Source of the DNA: Megamerina dolium
Taxonomy: Eukaryota; Arthropoda; Insecta; Diptera; Megamerinidae
Assembly: GCA_963854835.1 (NCBI GenBank)
Contig: OY978525.1
Coordinates: 91,106,136 to 91,170,135 of the forward strand
DNA length: 64,000 bases
Direction of reading: 5' to 3'
The notes beneath the pieces are model-generated. The model was not told where the DNA came from. It saw nothing but the letters and a program-made list of their open reading frames with translations, and ran no database searches. Numbering within the stretch: position 1 is the first letter of the stretch; the number at the start of each line of letters is the position of its first letter. The position numbers and the translations under genes were made by a program. This document shows, piece by piece, positions 35,531 through 50,556 of this stretch.

Positions 35531-38279
35531 TAGAGTAATTAATTACTCAAGGGAAGAAAAAATTACATTTTGTACGACTAAACGAATTGATATTGAAAAA
35601 CTGTGATAAGGTTATTTTCTCTTTTCCATCACTCTTTGAGATTATATTGAGTTCATTTATGTGTGCAAAGATTGTGATTTGTTTTGTCTATAAAATATTT
35701 TGAATATTTTAGTTAACATAACATTTTTTCATAATCTTGATTTTCAACATGCGGTTTCCTAAAATTTAAAATTAAATAAATAAAAATTAGCTCGACAAGA
35801 GGTCTTTTCACAATAAAGATTTTCGCTGAAACCTTTCTTCGGAATTGCTTTACTCTATGGTACCAACATCTATTTATTCTTATGCATATAACATTTCGCA
35901 TACATAATAACATTGTAATATGTACTGTTAATAAACAAACAACAACAACAACCATTGGGATGCACAAATCAACCCTCCAGTTTTATCTCTGTAATGCATT
36001 TCTCTTGCAATATAAACTTTTATTCTCTTAATTTTTATATCATCATACTCTTTGTTAAAATTCACTCAATGTCTCACCATTTTCAAATAATACATGAGTA
36101 CATTTCGACTCATAGTACACTTGTATGCTACACATCGTTGCACATTTTTGTCAACTATTGCACCTTTTCTACTCATTGTTGCTATTATTGTTGGTGGTGT
36201 TATTATTATTATTATTTTTATTATTATGCACGACTGTTTTGTGCTACTATTCCAACAACAACAACAATAACTTGAACAATATCAGCATCAGCGGCAATAA
36301 AAATGAAAACAAATGTGCTATACCATCACCACCATCACTACCAACCAACAACAGCGTTTCTTCTTCTTCTACTTCGTATTTTGCGTTAGCGCATTACTTT
36401 TGCTGAAACTGTTTTTCATACGCTACATACAATATAATTATAACAGAAGCAGAAACAAATGAACGTGTGTGCTTGTTTGTTGAAATATTTTCAATTTGGA
36501 ATTTTCAGTTGTTTCTGATTGTGCGGGTGTTTTGGACACGGTATGCGTTCGTTGCAAGTGCAAGTGTTTTTCTTGGTCCACTACTGTTAGTTGTTGATAA
36601 AGCAACTACGAGCATACAAGTATCTATCCGTTTGTCATGCAACAATGTATATAGTATAGCTTCTAATATAATACTTTTGTATAGTATAAATACTGCTGTA
36701 GTGTAGTGCTTGAGTGAAATTTACTTGATTGTAGTTCATCTGTGCATTTAGTTTAGTTGAAAACTCCGGTTTGTACCGGGCGCATCGAATACAACTGCTC
36801 ACGGTAAATTTGTAAATTTTCAATTTGTACATAATATAAATGTGTGCAAACGTGCGTAATACATTTGTATAACTTCCGTATGGGTGTGTTCTATATAAGT
36901 GTGAAAATTGTAATTTTTTTTTTGTAATTCTTATGATTTTTTTTTCAATTTTATTTTATTATATTTGTAACCATCAAGTACTACCTAATTGTAATGTAAT
37001 TTCCTATTCTACAATACAATGCATAGTACTTGTATTGTTTTATAATCAAAATAAATGGGGTCATTGCATTTTAATCGCATACATACAGAGATATTATTAT
37101 GTCTTCCGTATATATAAATATTTCTATGTAAATTATGGACATATGTGATTTCTATGGTAAACATCTGCTATTTGTGTGATAAAAATTTCAAGAAACTACA
37201 TGTAATAATAGTATAAGAAAGAAAATGAAATGTAAAGAAGCAAGCAAAGTGCCCCACCTCCAATAAATCTACATATATTAAAACAAAATGTTTTACTTTG
37301 CATATGATGAAGTTCAGTGTTATGTTAGTGTCGTATCAAGTTGAAAATATGTAAGTACATGCGAGCAATGTACAAAAGCAATAACAAACAATATTAACAA
37401 TAGCAGAAAAAAAGATGTCAAGCAATGCAACAATAACAACAACAACAACAACAACCATGACAAACACAATAAGTGGATCAATCATAAATGCATACTTGTG
37501 TGATACATTGAAAGCAAAATTTTCCACTTGAACAAGTGTAGTGTGTGTGTGTGTGTGTGTGTGTGTATAGTAAATATGTATATGAGTATTGTGGTGCAGT
37601 GCCATGCCGTACAGTGTTGAATGATATAGATGATAAATTGTAATAAATTTATTGCCATTGTTGTCTTCATTAGTGCATGACGGCGACGGCGATGACAACA
37701 ACTTCTCTATTTGTAGAATAAATGTCATAAAAGCATTTAACTATAACATTGAATGTGTACTTTTACTTGTACTCACACAACATATTTATCCGCATGCAAA
37801 CATAATAAACAGAAACACGCATGTGATAAGCTAAATGAGGTAAGATGAGAGCAATAGAAATATAAATGTATCGTATGTGTTGTATGTAGTAGGTACGAGT
37901 ATCATGTAGTATATACCATACATAAGTGAGAGCGATTGAGTGACAAATATGTATGAAAATATTATATTCTTCTATTGTAGACATCATGTAAATTATGAAA
38001 CTATATATATTTATACTCGGTACTGTTATCATTTTTATAAATTATATTCCAGTAAACTACGTAATATGGGGTGGCAAGGGACACAAGAGAAACTTGTGGC
38101 CAGATTTATATAGACATATATTCCAGAGAATGAATTTTCGAGCGAAAAGCATTCTAATCTAAAGAAAGGTTTCTATTTTTATAATACATATTTAAATTTT
38201 GCAGTTTGGTAGTAGAAATATAATTTAAAAAAAAAAAAAAATTTTAATCAGGTTGAGTGACGAAATAGTTCGCCGTATT
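35531..38279. other. AT-rich noncoding stretch with microsatellites
   Basis: No gene is recognised. Tracts are TTA at 36200-36228, AAC at 37432-37456 and GT at 37541-37567. Open frames here (for example 36125-36406 and 37336-37728) are built largely from these tracts and have no family motif. Confidence 0.5.
37541..37567. repeat. (GT)n microsatellite
   Basis: Thirteen uninterrupted GT units, one of the longest pure dinucleotide runs in the window. Confidence 0.95.
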
Positions 38280-38486
38280 CTAGGTCAACAATTGAAACTG
38301 AACGACATGTGCTTCTTGAATATTTTCGAGTGACGATGTTGTTTGTGGTTTATCTTGCTTTGTAGGTTGTTCACAACTTTTTTTCGGCACAATATTTAAA
38401 GGTCCACGTGCTGATGACTCGGATGCTTTGTTGCAACGGGTAAAATTTCGCCATAAATTTTGTGCGGCTTCAATGAAATATTCCGC
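38280..38486 (-). pseudogene. Unrecognised open frame without a start codon
   Basis: The minus strand is open from 38486 down to a TAG at 38282-38280, about 68 codons, preceded by a TAA. It is polar and reads like real protein rather than translated repeat: it opens AEYFIEAAQNLWRNFTR, then has a Ser-rich stretch and a Lys/Gln-rich tail. I recognise no family. A decayed transposon ORF or processed gene fragment is possible; chance is also possible at this length. Confidence 0.2.
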
Positions 38487-39536
38487 TTATTCGAAAGCCA
38501 TTGTTGATATTAATTTCAACTCTGTTTGAACTTATTTTGGAGAATATTTCTTAAATACAGAAAGTATAATAACTTTTGGAAACCACTCTAAACAATAAAT
38601 ACCTTAACACAAGTAACAGTCGTCGAGAACATATGATAAGCAATTTAAATTGTGTTATCTGAAAATTTTAATATAGACGCTTAAATACTTTCAATTTCAT
38701 AAAATCTTGGATAAAAATATGTAAAAATATGTATAATAATAATGTAAATGATCTTCCACCCATTGGGTCATAGTTTCGAGCGCTATCGATAACTTTACCG
38801 GCTGTGGCAATTTGCCCTGAGAAAATGTCAAAAATCGTGACATCACAAGAACTTTGATTTTTTAATCGTTATGAGGAGAAACACTTGCTTCGTCTAAAAA
38901 CTTTAACTAATTAAATAATTTCTTTTTAATATCAAAACTTTGATGACATTTTAAGAAATGTAAAAATCGTATATTTTTCTCAGTGGTTTTCATTACTTCT
39001 TCTACTTTTTTACTTAAAGAAGAAATGTTTCCTCTCAGTATTGCATTCTCTTTAACCCATCAGAATTGTCATTCATCTCTCTCTCTCTCTATCTCTTTTT
39101 CTGCTCCTTACTGTAGCTTATTTTTAATTTAAATGTAACTACGAATATTCCAAACAGTTGCAAGTGCTTAAATCCCAGTTGAGTAACATTCAATATAATT
39201 ATATTACTAGCACTAAGTAACTATTCAATTGCATCACTTAAAGTAAGTGCATGCACTCGCATATACAAACTTATGATTACGTATTCTTATTTTATAGTTG
39301 TATCCATATATTGTCACGCCTTTACAATTCAGTGATTTTATTGGATTAAGCGTGCATTAAACCCTTGCACTTGTCATTGACATCATCGCTATTATTGCTG
39401 CAAAGCGCACAACTGTTGTAACTATGTTTATTGAAATATTTCTTAAGCCATTATAATTTACAACTACTTTGAGAATCAGAATGCATTAGTATGTATTGGT
39501 TGCTTCTGCTATCATTTTAGTATTGTCAATTTTCCC

Positions 39537-39537
<1 letters not shown>

Positions 39538-39569
<32 letters not shown>
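39538..39569. repeat. (TTA)n microsatellite
   Basis: About ten uninterrupted TTA units. Confidence 0.95.
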
Positions 39570-40587
39570 TGGCTGCTGTTTTACTGCAACATTATTGCTA
39601 TTGGCATATTGCCACTATTAATGATATTATGTACGAGAATATAGTCGTACTTGTGTGTACACATATGTGAATAAATACATACATATATAATAGATGTATA
39701 CATTTATTTTCTATGTCATAAATACCAATAAAAATCATTCATCCAAACCTATATATTGTACTTGACAAATATTTGGCAATAATACTCAAGAACTTATGTT
39801 AAACGAAATTAAAATTAAAGAGTGACAGTAATCATAGCAATGATAGCAAATCAATCCGGATAAAGAAAAATACAGAGTAATTGTATTCTAAATGCAGCAA
39901 TGGCAGTGTCGTGCAGCCATTGCACAATTGTGTGGAATACCGGTAGAGTATTCGTATGTACATGAATTTAATTATTTTAAATTTTTCAGTACAACCTTCA
40001 AAAATCGTTTATATATTAATAAAATTTGAATAAAAGTAGAGAATCATTTATACTTACGATTTCTATACAATAATCTTCACAATTGTATAGAAATTGTATA
40101 GAAACAATATTCAAAAATGAACATTTTGGTTTTGGAAAATACAAATATTAAAAAAGTATAATTTTCTAAACAAAATAGAGCTATTTATGAGAATAAAACT
40201 TAAAGTGCTTACACAAAAAGCATAATGTAAGTATTAAATATCCATATGGGATTAAACTACCTATAATAACATGTAAATAGAACTTTGATTTACATAAATA
40301 TGACACCCAACATATTTATAAGTAATAGGATAATATTAAAAATAGCAATAAAAACAACATTAAAATAAAATACTATATATTAAAATTATATGAAAGGAAT
40401 AGAAGGATGTAATTCTATATCCGTGTGTATATACAATATAAAGAAAAGCATAAATACATTTGCAATCTGTCAGCAACATTAATTATAAGCTTTAGTGTAA
40501 TACTGTCACAAATGTGACACAAAGAGCAACATCATACTAGTAATACGTAGAAATATTTACTATGGATAGTATCTACGAACACGTACT

Positions 40588-40588
<1 letters not shown>

Positions 40589-40614
<26 letters not shown>
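40589..40614. repeat. (AT)n microsatellite
   Basis: Thirteen AT units; self-complementary. Confidence 0.95.
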
Positions 40615-40619
<5 letters not shown>

Positions 40620-41220
40620 AATGCTGTCAGAGACAATAATCACTACAATACAATAGGGACATTAATTGTTTTGCATACATACATGATGCTATAATATGTA
40701 TACATGTTGCTGTATGTGATATCATCACCATATACAGTGGCATATTATCCTTTTACTTTTCTGCAGATCCATGATATATTTATAGCATCATGTTTATGAT
40801 GAATGTGTACAAGCATCCATGGAAATAAACAAATTGCATGTAAAAGCAGCAGCAACAGCAGCAGCAATGATACTGCCATCAGCATTATTATATCGCGAGT
40901 GAGTGAGTGAGTGAGAGAGTGACACTGACAGCACCACCTACATACAATGTATTGTGTTGACATTTACAAGTACAACATGCAACACAGTATTTTGTGTGAC
41001 AATAAAAAACTTTTACACATCACAGACACACACACACACACACAAAGTGTTTCTAGAACAATTGCAGGTAACCAAAAGCATCATCAGCATCACCGGCAGT
41101 CGTAGATCTTAATCGCACCACATACTGCTGCCTCAATTACACAATGCAACAATCGTATCAGATTATATGCAAAATGAAACGACAACATCAAAAAAATATA
41201 TATGAAGAAGGTGCTTGTGG

Positions 41221-41239
41221 CTGCTGCTGCTGCTGCTGC
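41221..41239. repeat. (CTG)n microsatellite
   Basis: About six CTG units in a Ser/Ala/Gln-coding frame pattern, but with no supporting exon. Confidence 0.93.
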
Positions 41240-44200
41240 AGCTGCTACATCTGTATAATTGCTGTCGATATACCACTGCCACTGTAGTAGATTGAGATTT
41301 TCTTTGACTAGATTGTCGCAAGTAAATACCTACAAAGCAATGAAGAGTAACTGCAACCAAATTGAATGGTATGAGAAGAAGCTTGTGCAACTGCAAGTTG
41401 CCATATTCCATTGTATCCTACCAACCACCACCTCTCACGATGAGTAGGTACCTACTTATCATCATCATTTTGACTATACACACACAATCACACACACAAA
41501 CGTAAGTTTGTGAAGGAAGTCAGTAAACTTTTCAGGGTTATTCTGTGGCATTTAGCCGGTACGATTGTATACATATGTTTATAAAATTGAGGCGTTTTTG
41601 CATAATTCCGCTGTACCCATACCCATTTTTTGTTTCTTATGAGTACATGGAGTTTTGATGCGTTTGGCTATGTTAACATTATGATTGATGTTGTTGTTGT
41701 TGTTGGTATTACTCTTTTGATTATACTATTTTTGATTGCAGTAGTTGTTATTGTTGTAGTCTGCTCCTTTCTTCAATATACTTATATTAGTCATATACAC
41801 ACATGTGCCGCATAATAATTTCATTGTCATGTTTTGTCGTTCTCCTTATTTCAATTTGTTTTTTTTTTTGGTTGACTGAATCGTTTTGTTTCTTTTTTTT
41901 TACATTTCGGTTTTCCTTTTACAAAATTTTTCGTGGGTTTTTAGTTTTTTTTTTTGTTTTTGGTGGTGGGTGAGATTCATCAAAATGCAAATGAATGCAT
42001 TTATTTGTATGATGGTAGGTCAATGAACTTGCTTAAGCGTTTTATCAATTAAAACATTTAGATACATTTTTTTTTTATTTTTCTTTAAAACTATGTACCA
42101 GAATTTTCCACTGAATTATGGAGAGATGCTGAACGTTTTATTTTTTTATTTTGTGAGGTGGTTAGTGCAAAGAGTCGGAAAATATTCTATGCTTTCTTTA
42201 TGACCTAATTTGGTTTAGTGCTAAAGCTTTTGTGTGGCTATCGTTACTTTTGAAAAATCATATTCACAATTTTTTTTAATGCATTTTATTTCTTTCTCAT
42301 TACGGGTATGTACCTATACAATTGGAGTGAAACTGAATTTTTCTACTTTATGCACTAGGAATAATCTATTGACTAAAGGTAAATTATATATGTACATAAA
42401 TTTGACTATGTGTGAATAAAATCAATTTACATGAGTTAGTTGCTTGAATTGAAATTTATTTTTCCATTTCATACCGTTCAGCTAATATGTGTTTTCTAGC
42501 AATCTATGTACAAATATTGTAAATACAATATACACATCAATCGAAACAATTATAAAATTAAGATTGAGTAAAATAAAATTTAGAATATTTACAAATCCCG
42601 AAATTCTAATCCAATGATGCTTGGTCACATACTATTTCTTACAGTTCCCATATAAAGTCATTGTTCTAATGTACTTAATGATATTGCTGTATATTTATTT
42701 AGTATATTAGTAGATATTGAAGTGTTTAAATAATCGTTGAAAAATGGAAAATCATGCCCACTATTTCGTATTGCTTCATAAAAAGTCATAGCTATTATCA
42801 ACACAATCTTATCGCTATATCCCCCTTAAAATTGACTTGAGGAAGCCATATTTAATTTGCGGGCCCAAATTAAATTGATATTTTCATACTCTTGATGGTT
42901 GAAAAACAAATGAAACACGTTTACAAGACAACTATTGTATTTTAATCCATCCAATTTTAGAAATTTGACTATAACAGAAATACTTTTTATGATTCCATAT
43001 ATTTGAAATACATTTATGAAATATAAGTGCTATCGTACGGATATAGTTTATAGGCTGGGTATAACTGAAGTTGTCTAGATCGATTTTAATATACTTGCTT
43101 GTTCGGTGCTATATCAAATATCTATATATTAGAGTAAACATATTTCAATAATAATGACTGATTCAGCAGCCAGACTAAGATGATTATTGACTCTCCATCT
43201 TAAGTACCCTGTATTTACTATCTCTTAGTTACATGCGGCAATCAATGATAGCTTACTCAATAGTCAGATTAATGGAAATTATCAACTAAATTAATGATCC
43301 ATGCATATTTAGATTTTATGCCCATATATATTTCTAAAATTCAAATTCAATTATTACCGGAACAATATTATGTTGATAAATGTGCATGAATCATTGAAAG
43401 AAAAAATCATTGCTGGCTCTTACCACTTGTTTTGCCATTTTACTAAAGTAAATGCTATGACCAAATCTCCTTCAAATAACCCATAACTTCCATTAGAAAT
43501 GAACAAATTCATTTTCGTTATCAGTGAACACTATTGTTTTTCAATCTTTATCGTCGAATCTGCATATTTCTCTAAATTGAATGCTTATTTCACTAGGTGT
43601 ACTAGTATATGTACATACAAATCAACTTACTTAGGCTTAGGTTTGTTTGCTTGCTCGCTTGCTTGTGCAAATCAAAGTGATCATGATACACTTGCTGTAT
43701 ACTATCTACATATATAAACACAAAATTATAATATAATTGAAATGCATTCCATTGCAAGTTACTAACAACAAACAACGCTGAGGGTATACAAATTGCACAA
43801 TAATAATAATACTAATAACAACAATAACAATAGGATTATCAAAGTTGAATTAAAATCTATCGAAATTGAATATTCAGAGCAAGTACACATTATTAGTAAG
43901 TACGCAATCATATCATAACTGCCAATATATATATATGTAATATGTAGCAACCATATATTGTAACATAGTGGCGTCAACAGTATGTAGGTGAGTACTTATT
44001 TATGTGTACGATTGTAAGTAGTAATACTGAAGTAATGCAACATACAGAGTAAACCACAGAAACTATACGATATTAATACGCAAAACAGTAATATTGCTTT
44101 GCAAGTAAACGAGCAAATAAGCAACAATAATAACAAAATATAACCACTAAAATTTTACTACCAACACACACACATACACATATTCATAGATCGACATAAA

Positions 44201-45535
44201 ATCTAAAACCAGTGCAATAATTATGAATATTGTATACCCGTCACCCGTCCCCATTTCATGCCATTTTGAACTCAAACATGCTACATAATTTAAATTAAAA
44301 TGTTTTTACAACATTGTGAGTACCTATGTTAGAGAATGTGAGAAAAAAAAAAACAAACAAATAACTAAACATAAAATTACTTCTTATTGCTCTTTAACGA
44401 CAAATGCACTCGATACTCGATGATCAATTTATTCCTATCATTTGCTTTTGCCATTGTCATTGTAGGCAATTGTAATCTTGTATTTTCGATAATTATGTTG
44501 CAGCAAAAACAAGCAGAATGTAACAATCGGTTATTGTGTAATAAAAGCAATACCAACAATCATAGTATATAATTACCAATGTTTCAATAGTGTTATTGTC
44601 GATATTATTATCTTAAGAATAATACATAAGAATTGTAGGTACACATAGATTGTTGTTATTTTCCATCATACTTGGCCGCATTATGATACTCGAACGTTGA
44701 GGGAATTGAATTGAATTGTCTCTTGGATTGTAATAAATATTTGTATTAATAGATACGGGTAATTAGTAATGTCTCTAGTAGCTGGCTATACTGTAGATTG
44801 GCATGAGAAGAGTTTGTAAATTAATTCTTTCATCTATATCATTTGGGAGTTGCAATTTTTATTTGAATGGTTTCATTCAATATTAATGATGAAAAGTTCT
44901 ATGAAACTGCCCCTTTATTTTCTATAATCATTTTATATTGCAAATCAATCTGCGACATTTCAAATACTCCATTTTTGTTGACACAAACAGCCGCATTTAA
45001 TCGATCATAAAATACGAAATATGATTAAGAAATAATATAGCCATGTATCTATTTCTGATAAAGTACTTAAATTTAATTCTAACTATCAATTACCAAACAA
45101 CAAAATCTATTCAATTTATTACAAATATAGATTAACATTTATCTTACGTATAGCAAGCAAGTAAATGAGATTTAGAAAATATATTAAATGCCGATACTTA
45201 AGTCGAAAAGTTATTATACGTCAAATATATATTGTTGTGATCAAGCATTAATTTGGAACAAAAGTAGCAACTACTATGTGAGTAGACATGTGAATATACT
45301 TAGGTCTATGATACGCACTAACTACAGCAGGCAATTGCAATCGTTTATTATTATTGTGTTATGTGTATGCAGAGTTGCACATGCGCGCAGTGAACGAAAA
45401 GATTTGGTATATTCGGGTCGGCATATGTTACACATGCAGGGTCGTATTTATGTGTAAAAGGGCTCTACTGCCAAAAAACAAATACATGCAATAGTTTGAA
45501 GTTTTATAAAAAAATTCCAAGTATAGTTACTTTGA

Positions 45536-45700
45536 TTGCTTTATCAGGGTGTGCTAGTTGGTCGATCGTTTTCTTTCTCGATATCAAACGTACCCTTAAA
45601 GCGTACGGCAGCTCATGCCAAATTTCGTCGAAAAGCCTAAACATGGCGTCAACTTGTCGTACAAGCAACTAATGGTCATTTTTAAATTCACTTCGAAAGA
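45536..45700 (-). repeat. Possible relic of the Helentron-like class
   Basis: Around 45616-45637, TGCCAAATTTCGTCGAAAAG parallels TGCCAAATTTCATCGAAATA at 23740 and 53642 in the two large elements, and GGTCGATCGTTTTC and ACGTACCCTTAAAG before it parallel GACCGATCATGCCC and CCGTACCCTTGGAT. The order of these blocks is the same as in the full copies. The array, microsatellite and ends are not visible, so this is a diverged fragment. Confidence 0.5.
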
Positions 45701-48700
45701 GTCTACTAGGAAATAAGGACCTAAACGAATATATCCTAGTATTTGGGTACATTATAAACAAGTTCTTCTTTAATTTATAATTTTGCTTTGATAGCACCTT
45801 AAATGATCAAATCCTTTAATTATACATAATACTTCAATCTCTCAATCTCAATAAATCTTAAGTTCGTATCATTTTAATTCATTATCTTCTAAACTCCCAC
45901 AAAATATGTGGATTTTTATGTTTTCAGTTAGGCAATTTGTTATAATTTCACATGTTAATTTTCAAAAAATCCCCTATCTCCAGGGCCTATCTTAAATACG
46001 GCCTTGTACCTGCTGTGCTTTCTTAAATGTTTATACCTCACAGGAGATAATGACAATGGGTTACAAATGAACCAGTGTTAATGACAAGTTAATAGGAAAT
46101 TGTTTTATACACTATGACTATTCACTCTTATATGAAGCGGTGATATTTTCGCTTTCAGAATGGGTTTCCCTTACCAAATTACTATATGTATGTAGAATTT
46201 TCAAAATATATTCAAATATTCAAATTAAAAACAAAATGAAAAAGAAAACAATATGTAATTCATGACATATTAGAAATATAACTGAAGTTGATTATAACCC
46301 AAGTTATTCAGAACGATCAATTAGTTAGTGGTAATTTCCAATTCCAATAGCATTGTATGTATATGTATTGTATGTTAAAATGTTTAGCCTGTTTCGTGCT
46401 TAATTTCACTGAATAGTGCTTGTAACTAGTTTTATAGTATTAGAATTCAATCTTTTGCCAATTTGGTGCATAATTTTTTTTATTGTATTTTACATGCATC
46501 GATTTCCATTGAATTCAAACACTATATATTAGCGTATATTTCAGTTACTATATCGATTTTTTTGGACTTGACTTGATCATTATATGCTGATAACTATGCG
46601 AAATTATCTGTTGCTCATGCGCATATACGATTTTTCATTTTAAAATGTTATTTGTAGCATAAAGACTTGTGTCTGTGTTTGATTGCTATTTGTTGTTTAA
46701 AACAATGTTTACTAAAAAAATGTTTGTATACAAATTTTTGATATTCTGGCATTTAATTTAACTTAGAGAAAGAGAAAGAGAGGGAGAACTGTAGCTGTAT
46801 AGTTTACGTAAATCTGTTTCCTTCTTTCTTGCTCTCTAATTATTCGCGCTGATTTACTGAATCTTATGATTTTCTTTTGTTGTTTGTGGTCGACTTGATT
46901 GTTTTTAATATGCTGAAAGTTTTGTCACGTAACTTGATTTAATTTGACTTTTAATTTGATTACAACTTTATTTCAACATTATAGAAATAATTTTGTGGCA
47001 AGCTATCAAATCAATAGATATTTGTTTGTAATAAATTGTTGGTATATTGTTTTTAGTTTTATTTACTTGTAAGCGATTGGAGAAAAAGGCGGTCATATCA
47101 TTTTGTATTTAATATATCTACATTACGGAAGTTTAGGCATTACAAAAAATGGATATTTTGCATTTTGCACGCAAAGGAAATGATTGTTTATTGATAATTT
47201 CATTTATTTATATTATTACTCAATTTTTCCTTTATTTTTTCATTCATTTACAATGCTTATGTTATATAAATTGATTAAAAGTATAAAATAAAATATGAAA
47301 TCATATTTCTTTTTGAAACCATATTTTTGCACCTCTTTATGCAATCACCTTTTTTTTTTGTTTTTGCTGCTTGCTATTGCGCCGAAATTCTTAAAAGCTG
47401 AGGTAAGCATTAAATGCAGCAGGCATTCACTAGCATAATTTGTTATTGTATTTTGTTTTTTTTTTTCTTATGTCAGTTTTATTGTGTTGTGTTTTTTTTT
47501 TTTGCAAAGTCTGTGAATTTGAACTTACGGTGGTAGTGGTGATGGTGGTGGTGGTGGTGCGAACACTTTAAATGCGCGTGCTCATACTTGTTATGCTATG
47601 TACCACACCTCACTCACTACATGTGCATACTGTATACCGGCTGCCTAACTTGTAACGACGCATAACTTAATTTTTCAAATGTGTGTGTTCGATTCTATAC
47701 ATGCAAGCTGCTTTTGCATATTGCCCTTTTGCATGTATCCTACAATACTCCACTATACTCGTACATGCTTCGTGGTATTCTGACATCATTAAATATGCTG
47801 TTGCACATGCCCAGCAGTTATGACTCATCTTTTGGAGTTCGTAGATGTTAGTGAGTGATTCTGATTGCAACAGCACTGATATTTTAACTTGACATTCTTT
47901 GGCCATGAACACTTCACCAATCATTATGGGGTCCACATTCTTGCTACTGCTTGTGAATGTGTGACAAGCAATAAATTGGGTTTGGGGAAAAGTAATAGAT
48001 CTTTTTTCTCAACAGATGTAGAACAACTGTTGAAGATTTATTGTAGTGATTATTATTGTTTGCCCATACAACATCGCCCATACGCATCTTGGATAGCTTT
48101 GCTAAAATTTAGAAAGTTTGGTTGTGCATGTTTTTATGCGTTCATCATATAATTCTAACTTCTATTTGGTTTGGTATTTGCAACACTTTTTTATTTGTGT
48201 ACACTTAGCTGCAAAATTATTTTATTCAGTTTTAGAACCAAAAATTGCAACACTTTTTCTGTAAACTTGACTGTGAAAAGAGTTCTGTATAATTGAAATT
48301 ATTTTCTTCAAGTTTTAAATCAAAAACTGGGTGATCTACAGCACTACTACTTTAATATTATATTTAATCACCATTATCTAGTAATAATACTTACAACTTG
48401 ATACTTTTTCCACCCCCCTCAATATAAAAATTAATATTATTTTTGTATTATATCTTTATTAGTAAAACAAATGGCTAAGAACACGCTTAGCTTTTTTCCG
48501 TTTTGTTGGACTGTCATTTCTTTCAATACCTGCAGCCCTCCTTTGCTGGTGTAAAAATGGTTTCAAGAAAGCTCTACTTTGTTTAGTATTCTGAAATTCC
48601 CCCAAGTTCTGATCTTACAATATGTATGCTAGAAGAATGTGATATATGTGCTGATAATCTTGCATAAAATATACATAATACTTTTTGACCAAATCGATAT

Positions 48701-50556
48701 ATTCAAGCTTCATATTTTTAAGTTTATTTGCAAACTTATTAAAACAACTAGCTTTATTTTTTTATCTCATGCTCATTTGCTTTCTGTTTTTATGAAATTT
48801 AATGCCATTCGATTTATTGACTTTCATTTATCAAGTGATCGAGATTTCTTACGATCATTTGATGATCATCATCAAGGGATCTGCATTTAATTTCTATCTT
48901 TTCTTACATGAGTACGTCTCTCATAAACATGGGTATTAGGTGTCATTTTGTTTATTTTGATTTTACCTTGTCATTATTTGTATGTTGAATTTTTTGCTCT
49001 GTTGTTTACTTATTAATTCAATCTCGTATTTCCGTTCTCATCAGATTTATGTACATATGTATACAGCGCATGCAAAAGGTATTTATTTAGGCCTCCGGTA
49101 GTTACTTGGTTGTATGTTATGTGTGTCTCATATTTATGCATATTACCACAATAAATATCAACATTATCTATCTACTATGTATGTAAGTATATTGCATTGA
49201 TAGCAAGAGGTGTTACTCTCGGTGCTGGCGATGAAAGCGAATTCGTGAGAAAGGGATTTTATATTTTGCAACTTTGGCATTTATTACAATATTTATTATT
49301 ATTTATTAATGCTTTGTTTGCATTGCTGGTGGTGATGATGGGGGTGTTTATGAATGCTATGAAAAATTAGCAACAACAGGAACAAAGTACGCAATACCTC
49401 AACTATACATATAGATCGTGTTTATAAGCTTACATTATTAAGGTATTTTTCGTATGTCTACTCTAATGCTCTAATGTTTTAAAGACCTGAAAAATTCCAT
49501 CTTCATACAATGAACTTTTAAACTTTCTGAAAATGACTTATCTAGGTACAATATATTTATAGACCTATAGAGATATAGAGGGAGAGAGAGAAGACAGTGC
49601 GAGAATTAATAATTTCAAAAGAATTGCATTGCATTGCATGAATAGATGAATGATTTTCACCTTTCACCTTGTGCTTGAAGATTAATTGAATTCAAAATGC
49701 TAAATTTAATACAGATGCACACATTTACGTACACAACACACACACACACACACATATAGTTGCAATGAAAAAATAAACAGATTCTTGCAAGTTTGTTTAA
49801 GTAAATGTTGAATGGAGATTGGCGCAACAAGTTGCAATCGCAAATATGTGTATATGAGTGGGGTAATTCGTAGGAAGTAAACAGATGATGCTTGATTAAA
49901 TCTTTGTTTGTGTTCTTCTAGTATTTTTATATATTACTATTTATTGTTGTTGTACAAATTTAAATGCAATCCCCAGCCATTACAACAGCAACTGTTTTGT
50001 CCTCTTCAACTTATGTTATTTTTACGTTGTTGCTGTTGTTGTAATGGCTATTGTCACTGTCTGCCAGTAGCATAAGCAATCTTAGTTGCAGCAGCAGTAG
50101 TCGTTGTTGGTGTTCATATCACCAACCACCGTTCAATTTTCATGCGATTTTATTAATTTTTCAACGCTTTGACCCTGAACAAATGATGGTGCTGTTGCTG
50201 TTTGCTGCTGCTGTTGCTGATGATGCTTGTGATTGTGATAGCACAGCGGTATATTGAAATGCATAAATTGAGGTCACACTGGTCAGTGATGCTCAATGAC
50301 TTATTATGGGTGTGTGTTTGTCTGTTGTATTGATCTATGTGATGATCTGCATATTAGCAACAATCGCTTGCGAAATCCATAATAAATTGTTTTCTTTTTT
50401 ATAATATCGTATCATTACATCATCAAGAAATCATGAGCAACTTTTTTAATGGTGTTATTGTGGTGGTTATTATTATTATTTTTATACGAAACGAGTTTCA
50501 ATAGTACCATAACAGTGCAAAAGCCAAATTATAAAAAAAAAAATATGTGGCAGTTA
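45701..50556. other. AT-rich noncoding stretch
   Basis: No gene is recognised. GGT-rich sequence lies at 47528-47560 and a CA tract at 49736-49755; T-runs are common at 47350-47510. A minus-strand frame at 47936-47667 (89 codons, starting at GTG) reads smoothly but matches nothing I know. Confidence 0.45.
47528..47560. repeat. (GGT)n tract
   Basis: Imperfect GGT units, pure over the last 15 bases or so. Confidence 0.9.

Larger units (their letters stand above)
38487..45535. other. AT-rich noncoding stretch with dense microsatellites
   Basis: No gene is recognised in 7 kb. Tracts are TTA at 39538-39569, AT at 40589-40614, AGC at 40843-40867, GAGT at 40897-40920, CA at 41025-41044, CTG at 41221-41239, T-runs at 41850-42080 and AAT at about 43798-43832. 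Open frames are short and cross these tracts. Confidence 0.5.

Noticed and set aside
36125..36406. Overlapping frames with Leu and Asn runs
   Set aside because: They are translations of (TTA)n and (CAA)n tracts.
47667..47936. 89-codon minus-strand frame
   Set aside because: It starts at GTG, has no splice or family support, and lies in ordinary AT-rich sequence. It may be chance.
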